A stretch of 64,000 nucleotides of DNA from Glutamicibacter sp. JC586 (GTDB lineage Bacteria; Actinomycetota; Actinomycetes; Actinomycetales; Micrococcaceae). The position numbers and the translations under genes were made by a program. Below, piece after piece: positions 8,243 through 18,382 of the stretch. Numbering within the stretch: the first letter of the stretch is position 1; each line of letters starts with the position of its first letter. Under the pieces are notes generated by a model that worked only from the letters and a program-made list of their open reading frames with translations, made no database searches and had not been told where the DNA came from. The stretch covers positions 1 through 64,000 of the forward strand of contig NZ_VHIN01000010.1 of assembly GCF_009805585.1 (NCBI RefSeq), read 5' to 3'.

Positions 8243-8911
8243 TTGGCCCACCTACTGCTACTTAGCAATCATGCCGAAAACGCGGCCGAAGTTCTTCCCG
8301 CGCTCGAATTACTACTGCATGAGATTTCTTTTCTTCCGGCAACGACCGAATCGTTGAGCCAGATTCCGGAATGTGACGCAGTCATTTTGGATGCTCGCAC
8401 CGAACTCATTCCAGCGCGTTCTCTGGCCCAGCTCTTGCACGCAAATCTGAACCTACCGCTTCTCTTGGTTGTAAGTGAAGGGGCATTGGGAATTTTGAAT
8501 GCGGAATGGCACGCAGCAGATTTCTTGTTGCCTTCAGCTATTCCCGCTGAGCTTGATGCACGTATCCGCTTGATGCTCGCAACCATTCCAACCAGCACTG
8601 TCGCACCGGAGCCCACGGAAAATACCTCTGGGCTACGCATCGACGAGCTGAGCTATACCGCGCGCATCGATAACCGCATGCTGGATCTGACGTACAAAGA
8701 ATTTGAGCTGCTGAAGTATCTGGCTCAGTTCCCTGGTCGAGTTTTCACCCGCGAACAGTTGCTCCATGAAGTTTGGGGCTACGACTACTACGGGGGCACG
8801 CGTACGGTTGACGTTCATGTTCGTCGCCTTCGCGCAAAACTGGGTACTGATCACGAACAACTCATCGGAACAGTTCGTAACGTCGGATACCGTTTCCACA
8901 CTGAATCATAA
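8243..8911 (+). CDS. glnR: GlnR-type orphan nitrogen regulator
   Basis: A 222-residue OmpR-type regulator. The N-terminal receiver-like domain (about 1-115) keeps a single aspartate, D50 in DAVILDAR, but lacks the full acidic pocket, as in GlnR, which is not paired with a histidine kinase. The winged-helix domain (about 130-220) shows YKEFELLKYLAQFPGRVFTR and TVDVHVRRLRAKLG. GlnR controls glutamine synthetase, ammonium and nitrate genes in actinobacteria, and it lies directly before mshD as in mycobacteria. The start is a TTG with a strong AGGAGG site 8 nt upstream. No nitrogen genes adjoin it. Confidence 0.88.
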   Translation: MAHLLLLSNHAENAAEVLPALELLLHEISFLPATTESLSQIPECDAVILDARTELIPARSLAQLLHANLNLPLLLVVSEGALGILNAEWHAADFLLPSAIPAELDARIRLMLATIPTSTVAPEPTENTSGLRIDELSYTARIDNRMLDLTYKEFELLKYLAQFPGRVFTREQLLHEVWGYDYYGGTRTVDVHVRRLRAKLGTDHEQLIGTVRNVGYRFHTES

Positions 8912-8950
8912 CTTTCAGCTAATTTATGGCGGGTTCATTCCTTCACCGAC

Positions 8951-8956
8951 TATCGT
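8951..8956 (+). promoter_or_regulatory. -10 box of mshD
   Basis: TATCGT, then GAAGAT, then the ATG: a leaderless arrangement. Confidence 0.5.
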
Positions 8957-8962
8957 GAAGAT

Positions 8963-9919
8963 ATGAGTGAACTGCCACAAACCACAGTAACGATTCGCCA
9001 AGTCTCTTTGGACCTTGATGAGCGCACGCTTAGTGACGTGCGTCAGCTTGCTAAGGATTCATTGAATGCTGACGGGAATCCGCCGCTAAGCGATCAAACT
9101 CTGGTCGCCCTTGCTGCAGAAGACCCCAGCGAAAATATCCTCACTTTGCTAGCTGAAGTCGGCGAAGGTACCGATTCCGCGCTCGCGGGTATCGCCGTGG
9201 TCGTGCGCGAAGCGGCCGATCAGCCATGGGTTCTCGAATTAGTGGTGCATCCAGATCACCGCCAAACCGGCATTGGTCGCGCACTGCTGACCAAGCTCAG
9301 CGAACTTATCGATCTACCTCAGGTACAGGCCTGGGCGCATGGAGACCACGAAGCGGCAAAGAAGCTGGCCTCACGTATCGGAATGAACCGAGTGCGCGAG
9401 CTGTACCGTATGCGCCGGGAAGGCACCGACTTCCTTGAGGAAGCTCCATTGGATCGCCGCATCACCGTACGTTCATTCCGCGTTGGCGAAGACGAACCGG
9501 CATGGTTGGAATCTAATTCGCAGGCCTTTGCTCGTCACCCCGAGCAGGGATCGTTAACACTTAATGACCTTGAGGCTCGAATGAACGAGGACTGGTTTGA
9601 CCCTTCCGGTTTCTTCCTCGCCTTCAACGACGAGCATGAACTTGTCGGCTATCACTGGACCAAAATCCATCAGGCTTCGGGCGATTCCATTCGCCCCACC
9701 GGGGAAGTTTACGTCGTTGGTGTGCTTCCCCAAGCCCAGGGGCTGGGTCTGGGTCGCTCGCTAACAACGACCGGAATCAATTACCTTCTGGAGCAGGGCG
9801 TGGACTCTGTCATCCTTTACGTTGATGCCGAAAATGAGCCGGCCGTGAAGCTCTACCGTTCCCTTGGCTTCACACTTTGGGATGCAGACATTATGTACGG
9901 TCCCCAGCCGATAGAATAG
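8963..9919 (+). CDS. mshD: Mycothiol synthase (two GNAT domains)
   Basis: A 318-residue enzyme that acetylates the cysteine amine of Cys-GlcN-Ins with acetyl-CoA, the last step of mycothiol synthesis in the cytoplasm. Two tandem GNAT domains are visible: the N-terminal one carries VVHPDHRQTGIGRALL (about 90-105), the C-terminal one VVGVLPQAQGLGLGRSLT (about 251-268) followed by ILYVDAENEPAVKLYRSLGF. Only the C-terminal domain is catalytic in characterised MshD. It follows glnR by 51 nt but has its own promoter-like box, so it may be transcribed both with glnR and alone. Confidence 0.94.
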   Translation: MSELPQTTVTIRQVSLDLDERTLSDVRQLAKDSLNADGNPPLSDQTLVALAAEDPSENILTLLAEVGEGTDSALAGIAVVVREAADQPWVLELVVHPDHRQTGIGRALLTKLSELIDLPQVQAWAHGDHEAAKKLASRIGMNRVRELYRMRREGTDFLEEAPLDRRITVRSFRVGEDEPAWLESNSQAFARHPEQGSLTLNDLEARMNEDWFDPSGFFLAFNDEHELVGYHWTKIHQASGDSIRPTGEVYVVGVLPQAQGLGLGRSLTTTGINYLLEQGVDSVILYVDAENEPAVKLYRSLGFTLWDADIMYGPQPIE

Positions 9920-9926
9920 TGATACT

Positions 9927-9955
9927 GGCGGTCCTGTGTACTAAATGGGACCGCC
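9927..9955 (+). terminator. Hairpin after mshD
   Basis: GGCGGTCC...GGGACCGCC, 8-9 bp, 12-nt loop, between mshD and ppk; weak T-tract, so it may only attenuate. Confidence 0.5.
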
Positions 9956-10004
9956 TTCACAAGGTGTTTTTAGCACTTCTGGCAAGAAGAAATGAGTTCG
10001 GCAG

Positions 10005-12221
10005 ATGAATAGCTCCCCCAAGGAAACTACTCCTCGACTAAGTGATGTTCCTTCCTCCAAGGTCAATGAGGACCGAATAGAACCAGCCGATATCATTCCG
10101 GATTTACACCCGGATGGAGAGTTCCACAACGAGCGTTTCCTTGATCGTGAACTGAGCTGGTTGCACTTCAACGCGCGAGTTCTTGAGTTGGCAGAAGATG
10201 TCACCTTGCCGTTGCTCGAACGCGTGAACTTCTTGTCGATTTTCGCTTCCAATCTTGACGAATTTTTCATGGTTCGCGTGGCCGGATTGAAACGACGCAT
10301 TGCCGCTGGTCTTGCGGTCCCGGCCCCTAACGGCATGAGCCCGGTGGATCAGCTGGAGCTATTGCTCTCCTCCGCTCACGCACTGCAGACCCGCCATGCC
10401 AACGTCTTCTCCGAGTCGGTCTCCCCCGACCTAGCGGAGCAAGGCATCCGTATCACCACCTGGGATCAGCTCTCCGCTACCGAGCGCGATACCCTTTCCA
10501 AGTGGTTTGTCTCCCAGGTCTTCCCGGTCCTCACCCCGCTAGCCGTTGACCCAGCCCACCCGTTCCCTTACATCTCCGGTTTGTCATTGAACCTGGCTGT
10601 TGTGGTGCGCAATCCGCTCACCGGAAAGCAGCTCTTTGCCCGACTAAAAGTGCCCGATACCATCCGTCGCTTGATCAGCATCGATGGTACCCGTGCGGCA
10701 CATTCGTCCCACAAGACCGCTCGTTTTATTCCGCTTGAGGCACTGATCGCCGTACACCTAGAGCTGCTCTTCCCGGGCATGGAAATTGTCGAACACCATT
10801 TCTTCCGCGTCACCCGCAATGAAGATCTGGAAGTTGAAGAAGATGACGCCGAGAACCTCTTGCAGGCTTTGGAAAAGGAACTGTTGCGTCGCCGCTTCGG
10901 TCCTCCGGTACGTCTTGAAGTCGCCGATGACATCAACCCGGAAATCATGGAGCTGCTCACCAGGGAATTGGCCGTTGAGGAAGACGAAGTCTTCAAACTG
11001 CCAACCCCGTTGGATCTGCGCGGACTAGGCGTCATCGCTTCCCTGGAACGTGCCGAGCTGCATTACCCCAAGCACGTCGGCCACACCTCTCGTTACCTCA
11101 ACGAGTCGGAAACCGCCAAGGCAGCCAACGTCTTTGCCGCCGTACGTCGCCGCGACATCTTGTTGCACCACCCCTATGATTCTTTCTCTACCAGCGTTCA
11201 AGCGTTCTTGGAGCAGGCTGCAGCTGACCCTAAAGTCATGGCTATCAAGCAAACGCTCTACCGCACCAGTGGTGATTCACCGATCGTTGATGCGTTGATT
11301 GATGCTGCAGAGGCCGGCAAACAGGTTTTGGCCTTGGTGGAAATCAAGGCTCGTTTTGATGAGCAGGCAAACATCAGCTGGGCCCGCAAGCTAGAACAAG
11401 CCGGCGTGCACGTGGTCTATGGAATTGTTGGATTGAAGACCCACTCCAAACTGTCATTGGTTGTTCGCCGCGAGGGCGATAAGTTGCGCCGCTACTGCCA
11501 CATCGGTACCGGTAACTACCACCCACGTACCGCCCGTTATTACGAGGACTTCGGGTTGCTCACCTGTGATGATGCCGTAGGCGAAGACGTTTCGAAGCTG
11601 TTCAACCAGCTTTCGGGCTATGCCCCGCGTTCCACATACAGCCGTTTGTTGGTCGCACCGCGTTCGGTACGTACCGGCCTACTCACTCATATTGAGAACG
11701 AAATTTCCAACGCCAAGTCTGGAATCGACGCCAAGGTAGTCATCAAAGTCAACTCAATTGTTGATGAAGTCATCATTGATGCGCTGTACCGAGCCAGCCA
11801 AGCCGGGGTCAAGGTAGAAGTTATTGTTCGTGGCATTTGCGCCCTGCGCCCAGGAGTACCAGGGCTCAGTGAAAACATTGAAGTACGTTCCATCTTGGGC
11901 CGGTTCCTAGAACACAGTCGAGTGTTCATGTTTGCCAACGGCGGTGACCCGCTGGTTTACATCGGTTCGGCAGACATGATGCACCGCAACCTAGATCGCC
12001 GCGTTGAAGCCCTTGTCTCCCTGAGCAACAAAGACGACGTCGATGATCTGATTCACCAGCTTGAGCTCTACATGAACGACAAGACCGCTTCGTGGCATCT
12101 GAACTCTGAAGGCGAATGGATCCGTCACTACCAAGATGATGAAGGTAAGCCACTGACTGACGTTCAGTTCTGGCTGATCGACGAGCATGCACGCCGACGC
12201 AATAGTGGGCGTAACAGCTAG
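10005..12221 (+). CDS. ppk: Polyphosphate kinase 1
   Basis: A 738-residue PPK1 that makes polyphosphate from ATP, and can run in reverse. All four domains are present: N-terminal ([18 protein letters not shown], about 47-64), head, and two phospholipase-D-like C-terminal domains. The autophosphorylated histidine is H480 in [11 protein letters not shown], with the second conserved histidine H499 in [17 protein letters not shown]. Length is normal. The TAG overlaps the GTG of the next gene by 1 nt, an arrangement that suggests co-translation with the MutT1-like gene, and the ppk-mutT1 neighbourhood is also known in mycobacteria (there divergently named). Confidence 0.96.
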   Translation: MNSSPKETTPRLSDVPSSKVNEDRIEPADIIPDLHPDGEFHNERFLDRELSWLHFNARVLELAEDVTLPLLERVNFLSIFASNLDEFFMVRVAGLKRRIAAGLAVPAPNGMSPVDQLELLLSSAHALQTRHANVFSESVSPDLAEQGIRITTWDQLSATERDTLSKWFVSQVFPVLTPLAVDPAHPFPYISGLSLNLAVVVRNPLTGKQLFARLKVPDTIRRLISIDGTRAAHSSHKTARFIPLEALIAVHLELLFPGMEIVEHHFFRVTRNEDLEVEEDDAENLLQALEKELLRRRFGPPVRLEVADDINPEIMELLTRELAVEEDEVFKLPTPLDLRGLGVIASLERAELHYPKHVGHTSRYLNESETAKAANVFAAVRRRDILLHHPYDSFSTSVQAFLEQAAADPKVMAIKQTLYRTSGDSPIVDALIDAAEAGKQVLALVEIKARFDEQANISWARKLEQAGVHVVYGIVGLKTHSKLSLVVRREGDKLRRYCHIGTGNYHPRTARYYEDFGLLTCDDAVGEDVSKLFNQLSGYAPRSTYSRLLVAPRSVRTGLLTHIENEISNAKSGIDAKVVIKVNSIVDEVIIDALYRASQAGVKVEVIVRGICALRPGVPGLSENIEVRSILGRFLEHSRVFMFANGGDPLVYIGSADMMHRNLDRRVEALVSLSNKDDVDDLIHQLELYMNDKTASWHLNSEGEWIRHYQDDEGKPLTDVQFWLIDEHARRRNSGRNS

Positions 12222-13228
12222 TGAACGATCTTGAACTACGCGATTCTCATGCTCGAGTTCGTGAAATAATCCGCTCAACTGATGCTGAAGAGATCGCCCT
12301 CGGCGATTACGAAATCATCGCTGCCGGTGCGATCCCTTATCGGATAGTTGATGGAAAATTACAAGTCCTACTCATTCATCGTCCGAAGTATGATGACTGG
12401 TCGTGGCCCAAAGGCAAACTAGATGCCGGTGAGTCCATTGCCGAGTGCGCTATCCGTGAAGTTCGTGAGGAAATAGGGCTTCGTATCACCTTGGGGCTGC
12501 CACTTTCCGCCACAGCGTACTCAGTGAAGAACAAGTCCAAGGTTGTGTACTACTGGGCAGCGAAAACTGATCCTCAGACGATCGTTGAACCTGATGGCGC
12601 AGAATGCGATCAGACTCAGTGGGTGAGCGTAAAAAGGGCGCGGGAAATGTTGAGCAACCCGACCGATGCTCAGCCTCTGGCGGATCTGGCCAAGGCGCAT
12701 AAGAATGGGACGCTCAACGCCCAACCGGTGTTGATTGTTCGCCATGCCAAGGCCAAGCCTCGTGGAAACTGGACCAAGGCTGAAGGGGATCGACCTTTGG
12801 CCGCCACCGGGCGACGCCAGGCCCAAGCCCTTTCACGCATGCTCGAAGCTTGGCAACCTGCCAACGTCGCTTCTTCCCCTTGGATACGGTGCGTTCAGAC
12901 CGTGGCACCCTACGCCACGTTGCACGCGATGAAGATCAAGAGCGTTAAGGCGCTGACCGAGCACTCGGCCAATCGTCACCCAGAGCGTGCTCGCAGGGCT
13001 GTGCAGAAACTGCTTAATAAGTACCGCTCGCAGGCCATCTGCACGCACCGTCCGGTGTTGCCCATAGTCATAGAAGTACTGGCGAAGAATTCGACAGCTG
13101 AACTAGCCAAGGCTTTGCCCGAACTTAATCCTTATCTAGAGCCGGGGTCCATCATCGTGGCCCAACAGGTTGCTGGTGCCAAGCCACGAATAGTGTCATT
13201 CGAAATCCATACTCCATTCCACGACTAG
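12221..13228 (+). CDS. MutT1-like Nudix hydrolase fused to a histidine phosphatase
   Basis: A 335-residue two-domain protein. The N-terminal Nudix domain has the complete box GKLDAGESIAECAIREVREEIGL shortened here to its key residues: G...E...REVREEIG at about 67-89. The C-terminal domain (about 170-330) is a histidine phosphatase with LIVRHAKAK, the RHG-like catalytic motif. In mycobacterial MutT1 this architecture hydrolyses 8-oxo-(d)GTP and dinucleoside polyphosphates. The GTG start overlaps the ppk stop by one base. A role in nucleotide sanitation is inferred from family. Confidence 0.88.
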   Translation: MNDLELRDSHARVREIIRSTDAEEIALGDYEIIAAGAIPYRIVDGKLQVLLIHRPKYDDWSWPKGKLDAGESIAECAIREVREEIGLRITLGLPLSATAYSVKNKSKVVYYWAAKTDPQTIVEPDGAECDQTQWVSVKRAREMLSNPTDAQPLADLAKAHKNGTLNAQPVLIVRHAKAKPRGNWTKAEGDRPLAATGRRQAQALSRMLEAWQPANVASSPWIRCVQTVAPYATLHAMKIKSVKALTEHSANRHPERARRAVQKLLNKYRSQAICTHRPVLPIVIEVLAKNSTAELAKALPELNPYLEPGSIIVAQQVAGAKPRIVSFEIHTPFHD

Positions 13229-13233
13229 CCCTG

Positions 13234-13265
13234 AGCTTTGCCCGGCAATTTTGCCGGGCAAAGCT
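13234..13265 (+). terminator. Terminator of ppk-mutT1
   Basis: A perfect 15-bp stem (AGCTTTGCCCGGCAA / TTGCCGGGCAAAGCT) with a 2-nt spacer, 5 nt after the stop. Confidence 0.75.
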
Positions 13266-13362
13266 GTATCCGGACGAAGTTCTCCAACCCGTTGCATGTG
13301 GCTGCGATTAGGGATAAGACTGTACTAAGCACTTCTCCCCCATCCGAAATCGAGGAACCGCA

Positions 13363-13695
13363 ATGACCGAGCAACAGCCACAGAAGCCAGTTGATAAAGT
13401 CGTTCACCACGGCCTGCGTCTTGATCATGATGCCAGTCGCGGACGTTTTTCACTCTGGCACGGTTCCACGTTTATTGGTTTCATCGGTTACCACCAAGAA
13501 GATGATGTAGTCACCATCCAGCACACGATTGTCAATGAAGAGTTCGGCCGTCGTGGATACGCCCGAGCACTCGTGACCTTGGTGCTGGATCAGTTCAGAA
13601 GCCAAGGGCTGAAGATCATTCCAGAATGTAGCTATGTCCAGGACTACCTGCGTCGATACCCGGAATATAACGACATGGTTGTCAAGCCGAGCTAA
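13363..13695 (+). CDS. Small GNAT-type acetyltransferase (NATD1/YjdJ-like)
   Basis: A 110-residue minimal acetyltransferase. The acetyl-CoA loop is EEFGRRGYARALV (about 61-73), and the end has the family hallmark IIPECSYVQDYLRRYPEY. Members of this COG2388 group are about 90-110 residues and bind acetyl-CoA, but their substrates are mostly unknown. A GAGGA ribosome site precedes the ATG. It stands alone between the ppk and thyA units. Confidence 0.85.
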   Translation: MTEQQPQKPVDKVVHHGLRLDHDASRGRFSLWHGSTFIGFIGYHQEDDVVTIQHTIVNEEFGRRGYARALVTLVLDQFRSQGLKIIPECSYVQDYLRRYPEYNDMVVKPS

Positions 13696-13754
13696 TGTGC
13701 AGCCGTGCGACGCGTATCATCCTTCTCGTAGTGTCGGCATGGTGCGCGGTGAAC

Positions 13755-13760
13755 TAAACT
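13755..13760 (+). promoter_or_regulatory. -10 box of thyA
   Basis: TAAACT is 7 nt before the GTG start; leaderless. Confidence 0.5.
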
Positions 13761-13767
13761 AGGTTGC

Positions 13768-14571
13768 GTGAACATCGCGACTCCATATGAAGACTTGCTC
13801 AAAGACGTGCTGGAAAACGGCACTTCTAAAGAAGACCGCACAGGCACTGGAACTCTTTCAGTCTTCGGTCGTCAGATCCGCTTTGATCTTCAGGATTCTT
13901 TTCCGTTGATCACCACCAAACGCGTGCATTTTAAGTCTGTAGCGGCTGAACTTCTGTGGTTCCTGCGTGGGGAATCCAATGTGAAGTGGCTACAAGACAA
14001 CGGCGTACGCATTTGGAACGAATGGGCCGATGAAGATGGTGAACTCGGCCCGGTTTACGGCGTCCAGTGGCGTAGCTGGCCAACCCCAGATGGCGGTCAT
14101 ATCGACCAAATTTCGGAACTCGTTGAAGCACTACGCAACAACCCAGATTCCCGTCGACACATCGTGTCGGCCTGGAACGTATCCGAAATCCAAAACATGG
14201 CATTGCCACCGTGCCACGTGTTTTTCCAGTTCTACGTAGCAGACGGCAAGCTCTCCTGCCAGCTGTACCAGCGCAGTGCGGACATGTTCTTGGGCGTACC
14301 ATTCAACATCGCCTCTTACGCGCTACTGACCTGCATGCTTGCTCAGCAGCTCGATCTTGAGCCAGGCGAATTTATCTGGACCGGCGGTGACGTTCATATC
14401 TACACCAATCATTTGGAGCAGGTAAAGGAACAGCTCTCCCGCGATCCATACCCGTACCCAACGTTGAGCTTCAATTCAAAGCCTAAGTCGATTTTCGACT
14501 ACACGCTGGAAGACTTCAGCATCAACGATTACCAGCATCACCCGACGATCAAGGGAAAAGTCGCCGTATGA
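13768..14571 (+). CDS. thyA: Thymidylate synthase
   Basis: A 267-residue folate-dependent enzyme that methylates dUMP to dTMP, giving dihydrofolate. The catalytic cysteine is C149 in [12 protein letters not shown], and the dUMP-binding [20 protein letters not shown] and [14 protein letters not shown] segments follow. The start is a GTG with a -10 box 7 nt upstream and no ribosome site. Its TGA overlaps the folA ATG by 4 nt; folA regenerates the tetrahydrofolate this enzyme consumes. Confidence 0.97.
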   Translation: MNIATPYEDLLKDVLENGTSKEDRTGTGTLSVFGRQIRFDLQDSFPLITTKRVHFKSVAAELLWFLRGESNVKWLQDNGVRIWNEWADEDGELGPVYGVQWRSWPTPDGGHIDQISELVEALRNNPDSRRHIVSAWNVSEIQNMALPPCHVFFQFYVADGKLSCQLYQRSADMFLGVPFNIASYALLTCMLAQQLDLEPGEFIWTGGDVHIYTNHLEQVKEQLSRDPYPYPTLSFNSKPKSIFDYTLEDFSINDYQHHPTIKGKVAV

Positions 14572-15143
14572 CCCAAGTTTCGCGCCACGCGGATCAGCTC
14601 GAACCAGTGCTCGGTGCTATTTGGGCCCAGGCAACCAATGGAATAATCGGTTTTCAAGGTTCCATGCCATGGCACGTTCCAGAGGACTTGGCACACTTTA
14701 AGCGTATTACCGCCGGACACCCGGTCATTATGGGACGAGCCACGTGGGATTCCTTCCCGGCAAAGTTCCGACCACTGCCAGGACGCACCAACATCGTCTT
14801 AACTTCTCAGAAAGACGCTCACGCTCAGCTTCGCGCGGATGGGGCGGTGGTAGCAACTAGCCTCGACGAAGCCCTATCATTAGCACGAAAGACTGCGGGA
14901 TCTGAAGAAATCTGGATCATTGGCGGCGGAAAGGTCTATGCTCAAGCGCTACCCCTGCTGGATGTTGCGGTGATTACCAAATTGGATCTGACTCCTGAGG
15001 GTGACACTTCTGCCCCAGTCCTTTCCGAAGACTTCGTAATGGGAACCAGCGATCCTTCAGTTGAGTCAACTGAATCAGCTTGGCACTCCTCCTCCAGCGG
15101 TATTGGCTACCGCTTTGAAACTTGGCTGCGGAAGAAAGACTAA
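14568..15143 (+). CDS. folA: Dihydrofolate reductase
   Basis: A 191-residue NADPH-dependent enzyme that reduces dihydrofolate to tetrahydrofolate. Motifs are [30 protein letters not shown] with the substrate-binding acidic residue, [12 protein letters not shown] for NADPH, and [14 protein letters not shown]. It is slightly longer than the usual 160-180 residues because of an N-terminal lead-in of about 12. It is coupled to thyA by an ATGA overlap. Confidence 0.96.
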   Translation: MTQVSRHADQLEPVLGAIWAQATNGIIGFQGSMPWHVPEDLAHFKRITAGHPVIMGRATWDSFPAKFRPLPGRTNIVLTSQKDAHAQLRADGAVVATSLDEALSLARKTAGSEEIWIIGGGKVYAQALPLLDVAVITKLDLTPEGDTSAPVLSEDFVMGTSDPSVESTESAWHSSSSGIGYRFETWLRKKD

Positions 15144-15150
15144 TACCACC

Positions 15151-15378
15151 ATGAAAAAATACATTGGCGAACTCAAGACGCACCCTGAAGCGCTGTTTGT
15201 TTTGGGCTATATGCTCTTCCCTCTGTTAGCACTTGTTGTTGCGGTTTTGGGCTTCTTCATGGTGCTAGGTGGGCACAAGATATTTGGCCTGATCTTGTTG
15301 TTGGTACCTGCACAGATCTTCATCTTCGCCGCGGTCTGGGCGATCAACAATCGCAAGAGAGCTCTTGAGGAAAAGTAA
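15151..15378 (+). CDS. 75-residue two-helix membrane protein
   Basis: A small protein starting MKKYIGELKTHPEALF, with two hydrophobic helices (about 16-38 and 40-64) and a charged RKRALEEK tail. The ATG is 7 nt after the folA stop, so it is very likely the third gene of the thyA-folA transcript. Upstream in-frame codons overlap folA and are not likely used. I recognise no family. Confidence 0.75.
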   Translation: MKKYIGELKTHPEALFVLGYMLFPLLALVVAVLGFFMVLGGHKIFGLILLLVPAQIFIFAAVWAINNRKRALEEK

Positions 15379-15393
15379 TACTTTCTCTGTACC

Positions 15394-15432
15394 GAATCAC
15401 ACCTGAACCCTTCTGGGGCTTGGGTGTGATTC
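15394..15432 (+). terminator. Terminator of the thyA operon
   Basis: GAATCACACC...GGGTGTGATTC stem, 16 nt past the stop. Confidence 0.6.
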
Positions 15433-15478
15433 TGCTTTAACTCCTGTAACGAATCGGGCTCCGTTGGCCAAACGCCCC

Positions 15479-15484
15479 TACGAT
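15479..15484 (+). promoter_or_regulatory. -10 box of asd
   Basis: TACGAT, then GGATGA, then the ATG: leaderless. Confidence 0.5.
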
Positions 15485-15490
15485 GGATGA

Positions 15491-16609
15491 ATGACTTCAT
15501 CTGTTGGTTTTGTAGGTTACCGTGGCATGGTCGGCTCCGTGCTGATGCAGCGCATGCTAGACGAGGGCGACTTCGCTTCGATTGACCCGGTGTTTTTCTC
15601 GACATCAAATGCTGGCGGCAAGGCCCCATCATTCGCCGAAGGAGCCGGCGCTTTGGAGGATGCCTATGACATCCAGACGCTGGCCAAGTTGCCAATTATT
15701 GTCACCGCACAGGGCGGAGACTACACCACCAAGGTTCACTCAGAACTGCGTAAGTCCGGCTGGGATGGGCTCTGGATTGACGCTGCTTCGACCCTGCGCA
15801 TGAACGATGACTCCGTGATCGTTTTGGACCCGGTCAATCGCAACGTCATCGACCAGTCGTTGACCTCCGGTGTCAAAGACTTCATTGGTGGCAACTGCAC
15901 CGTCTCATGCATGCTTATGGGCTTAGGCGGTCTATTTAGGAACAACCTGGTTGAGTGGGGCACCGCGATGACCTACCAGGCTGCCTCGGGCGGCGGCGCG
16001 CGCCACATGCGCGAACTGCTCACCCAGTTCGGTGACATCAACTCTTCGGTAGCAGCTGAGCTTGCCGACCCAGCTAGTGCGATCTTGGAGATCGACCGCA
16101 AGGTTCTTGAAACCCAGCGTGGTGGCCTGGACGCAGCACAGTTTGGCGTTCCCTTGGGCGGCTCGTTGATCCCTTGGATTGATGCTGATCTAGGAAATGG
16201 CCAGTCCAAGGAAGAGTGGAAGGCCGGTGTAGAAACCAATAAGATTCTGCAGACCTCGGCGGAGAACAACATCATCATGGATGGACTGTGCGTTCGTATC
16301 GGCGCCATGCGATCACATTCGCAGGCACTGACTTTGAAGCTCAAGGAAGATCTGCCGGTTTCTGAGATCGAATCTTTGTTGGCAGCGGATAATCAGTGGG
16401 CCAAGGTTGTTCCCAACGAAAAAGACGCAACCATGAATCAGCTCACCCCCGTGGCCGCTTCGGGCACCCTGGACATTCCTGTAGGTCGTATCCGCAAATT
16501 GGAAATGGGTCCAGAGTACATCTCGGCTTTCACCGTGGGTGACCAGTTGCTCTGGGGCGCCGCTGAGCCGCTTCGCCGTATGCTGGCGATTGCTCAGGGC
16601 CGCCTCTAA
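15491..16609 (+). CDS. asd: Aspartate-semialdehyde dehydrogenase (E. coli-like type)
   Basis: A 372-residue enzyme that reduces aspartyl phosphate to aspartate semialdehyde for lysine, methionine, threonine and diaminopimelate. The NADP loop is [17 protein letters not shown] (about 5-21). The active-site cysteine is C136 in [10 protein letters not shown], and RHMRELLTQ and the catalytic His region ([16 protein letters not shown]) follow. This is the GYRGMVGS form known from E. coli rather than the GATGQVG form of corynebacteria. It is monocistronic, without lysC beside it, and is flanked by strong terminators. Confidence 0.95.
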   Translation: MTSSVGFVGYRGMVGSVLMQRMLDEGDFASIDPVFFSTSNAGGKAPSFAEGAGALEDAYDIQTLAKLPIIVTAQGGDYTTKVHSELRKSGWDGLWIDAASTLRMNDDSVIVLDPVNRNVIDQSLTSGVKDFIGGNCTVSCMLMGLGGLFRNNLVEWGTAMTYQAASGGGARHMRELLTQFGDINSSVAAELADPASAILEIDRKVLETQRGGLDAAQFGVPLGGSLIPWIDADLGNGQSKEEWKAGVETNKILQTSAENNIIMDGLCVRIGAMRSHSQALTLKLKEDLPVSEIESLLAADNQWAKVVPNEKDATMNQLTPVAASGTLDIPVGRIRKLEMGPEYISAFTVGDQLLWGAAEPLRRMLAIAQGRL

Positions 16610-16627
16610 GCCTTAGAGACACCTTCA

Positions 16628-16681
16628 CAAACGGCACAGGCCGGAACAGAACTCGAATTCTGTTCCGGCCTGTGCCGTTTG
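16628..16681. terminator. Strong bidirectional terminator after asd
   Basis: A 24-bp perfect stem (from CAAACGGCACAGG to its complement) with a 6-nt loop between convergent genes. Confidence 0.8.
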
Positions 16682-16694
16682 GTCACAAATAACG

Positions 16695-17219
16695 TTAGCC
16701 AGCGAACTGCTCACGTAGTACAGAGTAAATCACCTGGTCGTGCCACGCACCGGCACGCCACTGCGCCTGACGAATAATGCCCTCTTGTACAAAATCAAGC
16801 TTCTCAAGGCTTCGGCGCTCAGCTATATTTTCTATCGCAGTGGTGGCCTGAATCCGGTGCCGCGGGTAATGCGCGAATAAGTAATCGATGAGCAGGCGTT
16901 GGGCTTGTGTACCGAAACCTCGACCTCGATGCTCAGCGAAAATACCAATAGCGATTTCCCAACAGGCCGACGTATTGGCGCGTCCCCAATTGGTAACGGT
17001 GAACCAATCGACCTTGCCGATGGTTCGCTCCCCCAAACAAACGGCTAGGGCGCCATCATTGCTCCCAATAAATTGATCTTGGCTCAGCCTAGTGCGCAGT
17101 TTGGTTGTGTCCCAGAACCCGAACCACTGAGCTTCACCGGCGCCGTGGACCGACTGAAAGTTGGCCTCAAGCAAGTCGATGTCTTCGGAGGTAAGTTTCC
17201 GCAACGTAAGTTCAGCCAT
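16695..17219 (-). CDS. RimJ/RimL-type GNAT acetyltransferase
   Basis: A 174-residue GNAT protein. The acetyl-CoA binding stretch AEHRGRGFGTQAQRLLIDYL lies at about 94-113, and the C-terminal AERRSLEKLDFVQEGIIRQAQWRAGAWHD is typical of RimJ/RimL-like enzymes that acetylate N-terminal or small-molecule amines. Substrate unknown. A GGAG ribosome site precedes the ATG. It ends the murB-side minus-strand group. Confidence 0.85.
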   Translation of the reverse strand: MAELTLRKLTSEDIDLLEANFQSVHGAGEAQWFGFWDTTKLRTRLSQDQFIGSNDGALAVCLGERTIGKVDWFTVTNWGRANTSACWEIAIGIFAEHRGRGFGTQAQRLLIDYLFAHYPRHRIQATTAIENIAERRSLEKLDFVQEGIIRQAQWRAGAWHDQVIYSVLREQFAG

Positions 17220-17266
17220 GCAGGTGCTCCTTGGTTGAGTTATCGGTTCAAAGATTGTCCGAAAGC

Positions 17267-18328
17267 CTAGAGCTTCAGGCCAATCAGCAACGGCTCGTTA
17301 ACTAGGCTAATGCCGAAGCGCTGGTTCACTCCTGCGCGCACGGCACGGGCAATGGCTACAATGTCAGTCGCGCTGGCATCGCCACGGTTGGTGATTGCCA
17401 AGGTGTGTTTAGTGGACAGCGAAGCCCGCCCACCTGCGATCTCGAATCCGTCGGTTCCTTCAAGGCCGTAGCCCTTAGCGAAGCCTGCCTGGTCGATCAA
17501 CCATGCGGCCGACAGCTTGACCAAACCTTCTTGAGCCACCGGATAATTTGGTGCGTTTTCCGGCAGTGAAGTCAGAATCGAGGCATCCACAATTGGGTTG
17601 GTAAAGAAAGAGCCGGTGGAATGCGAATCAGCGTCTTTAGGGTCATACACCATGCCCTTGGAGCGGCGCAGTTCAAGTACCGTCTGGCGTACCAGCAAGG
17701 CATCGGCGCTCTGTCCTACCTCAACGTCGAGACGGCGAGCCAACTCTGCATAGCGGATTGGTGCCGACTGGCTAGTCCGCTCCAACAGGAATGCTACTTC
17801 AAGCACCACATATCGTGGTGATCCATTGTTACTGGTTCGCTTGATCACCGAGTCACGGTAGGCAAACTCAAGTTCTGCGTTATCTAACTTGATCACTTGG
17901 CTGGTTTGACGGTCGTACAAGCGCACCCAGGCCAGGCTCTGTGAGACATCGGCACCGTAGGCTCCAACGTTCTGTACTGGCGTCGCTCCGGCGCTTCCCG
18001 GGATACCCGAGAGCGCTTCTAGCCCACTGAGGCCTTGAAGCAAACTGAATTCAACGGTCGCGTCCCAGCTTTCGCCGGCGGCGGCACGCAGCAGAACTTT
18101 GCCATTTGGTTGCTCGTCCGTGTGTAGTCCGCGCGTAGCAATCTGTACCGCAACGCCGCCGTAGCCTTCATCGCTAATCACCAAATTGGATCCACCGCCA
18201 ATGAGTAGAACGTCGTGGCCAGCGCTGTCTGCGGCAGCCACGGCTTGGGCCAGCTCCGCTTCGCTGGATGCGCTCACCAATTGGGTCGCCGGTCCACCCA
18301 CGTGGGTGGTAGTCAGGTTCTTCAGCAT
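17267..18328 (-). CDS. murB: UDP-N-acetylenolpyruvoylglucosamine reductase
   Basis: A 353-residue FAD enzyme that makes UDP-MurNAc, a cytoplasmic step of peptidoglycan synthesis. Motifs are LLIGGGSNLVISDEGYGG for FAD, VPVQNVGAYG-type GATPVQNVGAYG, ELEFAYRDSVIK, and STGSFFTNPIV with the catalytic serine. I chose the internal ATG at 18328 (MLKNLTTTHVGGPA) over the longer start at 18367 because the shorter start matches the family and has a TACATT -10 box 6 nt upstream. murB near hadA/hadB is a conserved actinobacterial arrangement. Confidence 0.94.
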   Translation of the reverse strand: MLKNLTTTHVGGPATQLVSASSEAELAQAVAAADSAGHDVLLIGGGSNLVISDEGYGGVAVQIATRGLHTDEQPNGKVLLRAAAGESWDATVEFSLLQGLSGLEALSGIPGSAGATPVQNVGAYGADVSQSLAWVRLYDRQTSQVIKLDNAELEFAYRDSVIKRTSNNGSPRYVVLEVAFLLERTSQSAPIRYAELARRLDVEVGQSADALLVRQTVLELRRSKGMVYDPKDADSHSTGSFFTNPIVDASILTSLPENAPNYPVAQEGLVKLSAAWLIDQAGFAKGYGLEGTDGFEIAGGRASLSTKHTLAITNRGDASATDIVAIARAVRAGVNQRFGISLVNEPLLIGLKL

Positions 18329-18334
18329 TGAATC

Positions 18335-18340
18335 AATGTA
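18335..18340 (-). promoter_or_regulatory. -10 box of murB
   Basis: TACATT followed by 6 nt and the ATG at 18328; it decides the start codon chosen. Confidence 0.5.
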
Positions 18341-18382
18341 CTTTCGGTGTCGAGACGTAAAGTTCACGCCAAGTCAACAGTA

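Noticed and set aside
16628-16681. Long perfect hairpin as a possible mobile-element end
   Set aside because: Position between convergent stops and the simple stem fit a bidirectional terminator; similar hairpins recur across the window.
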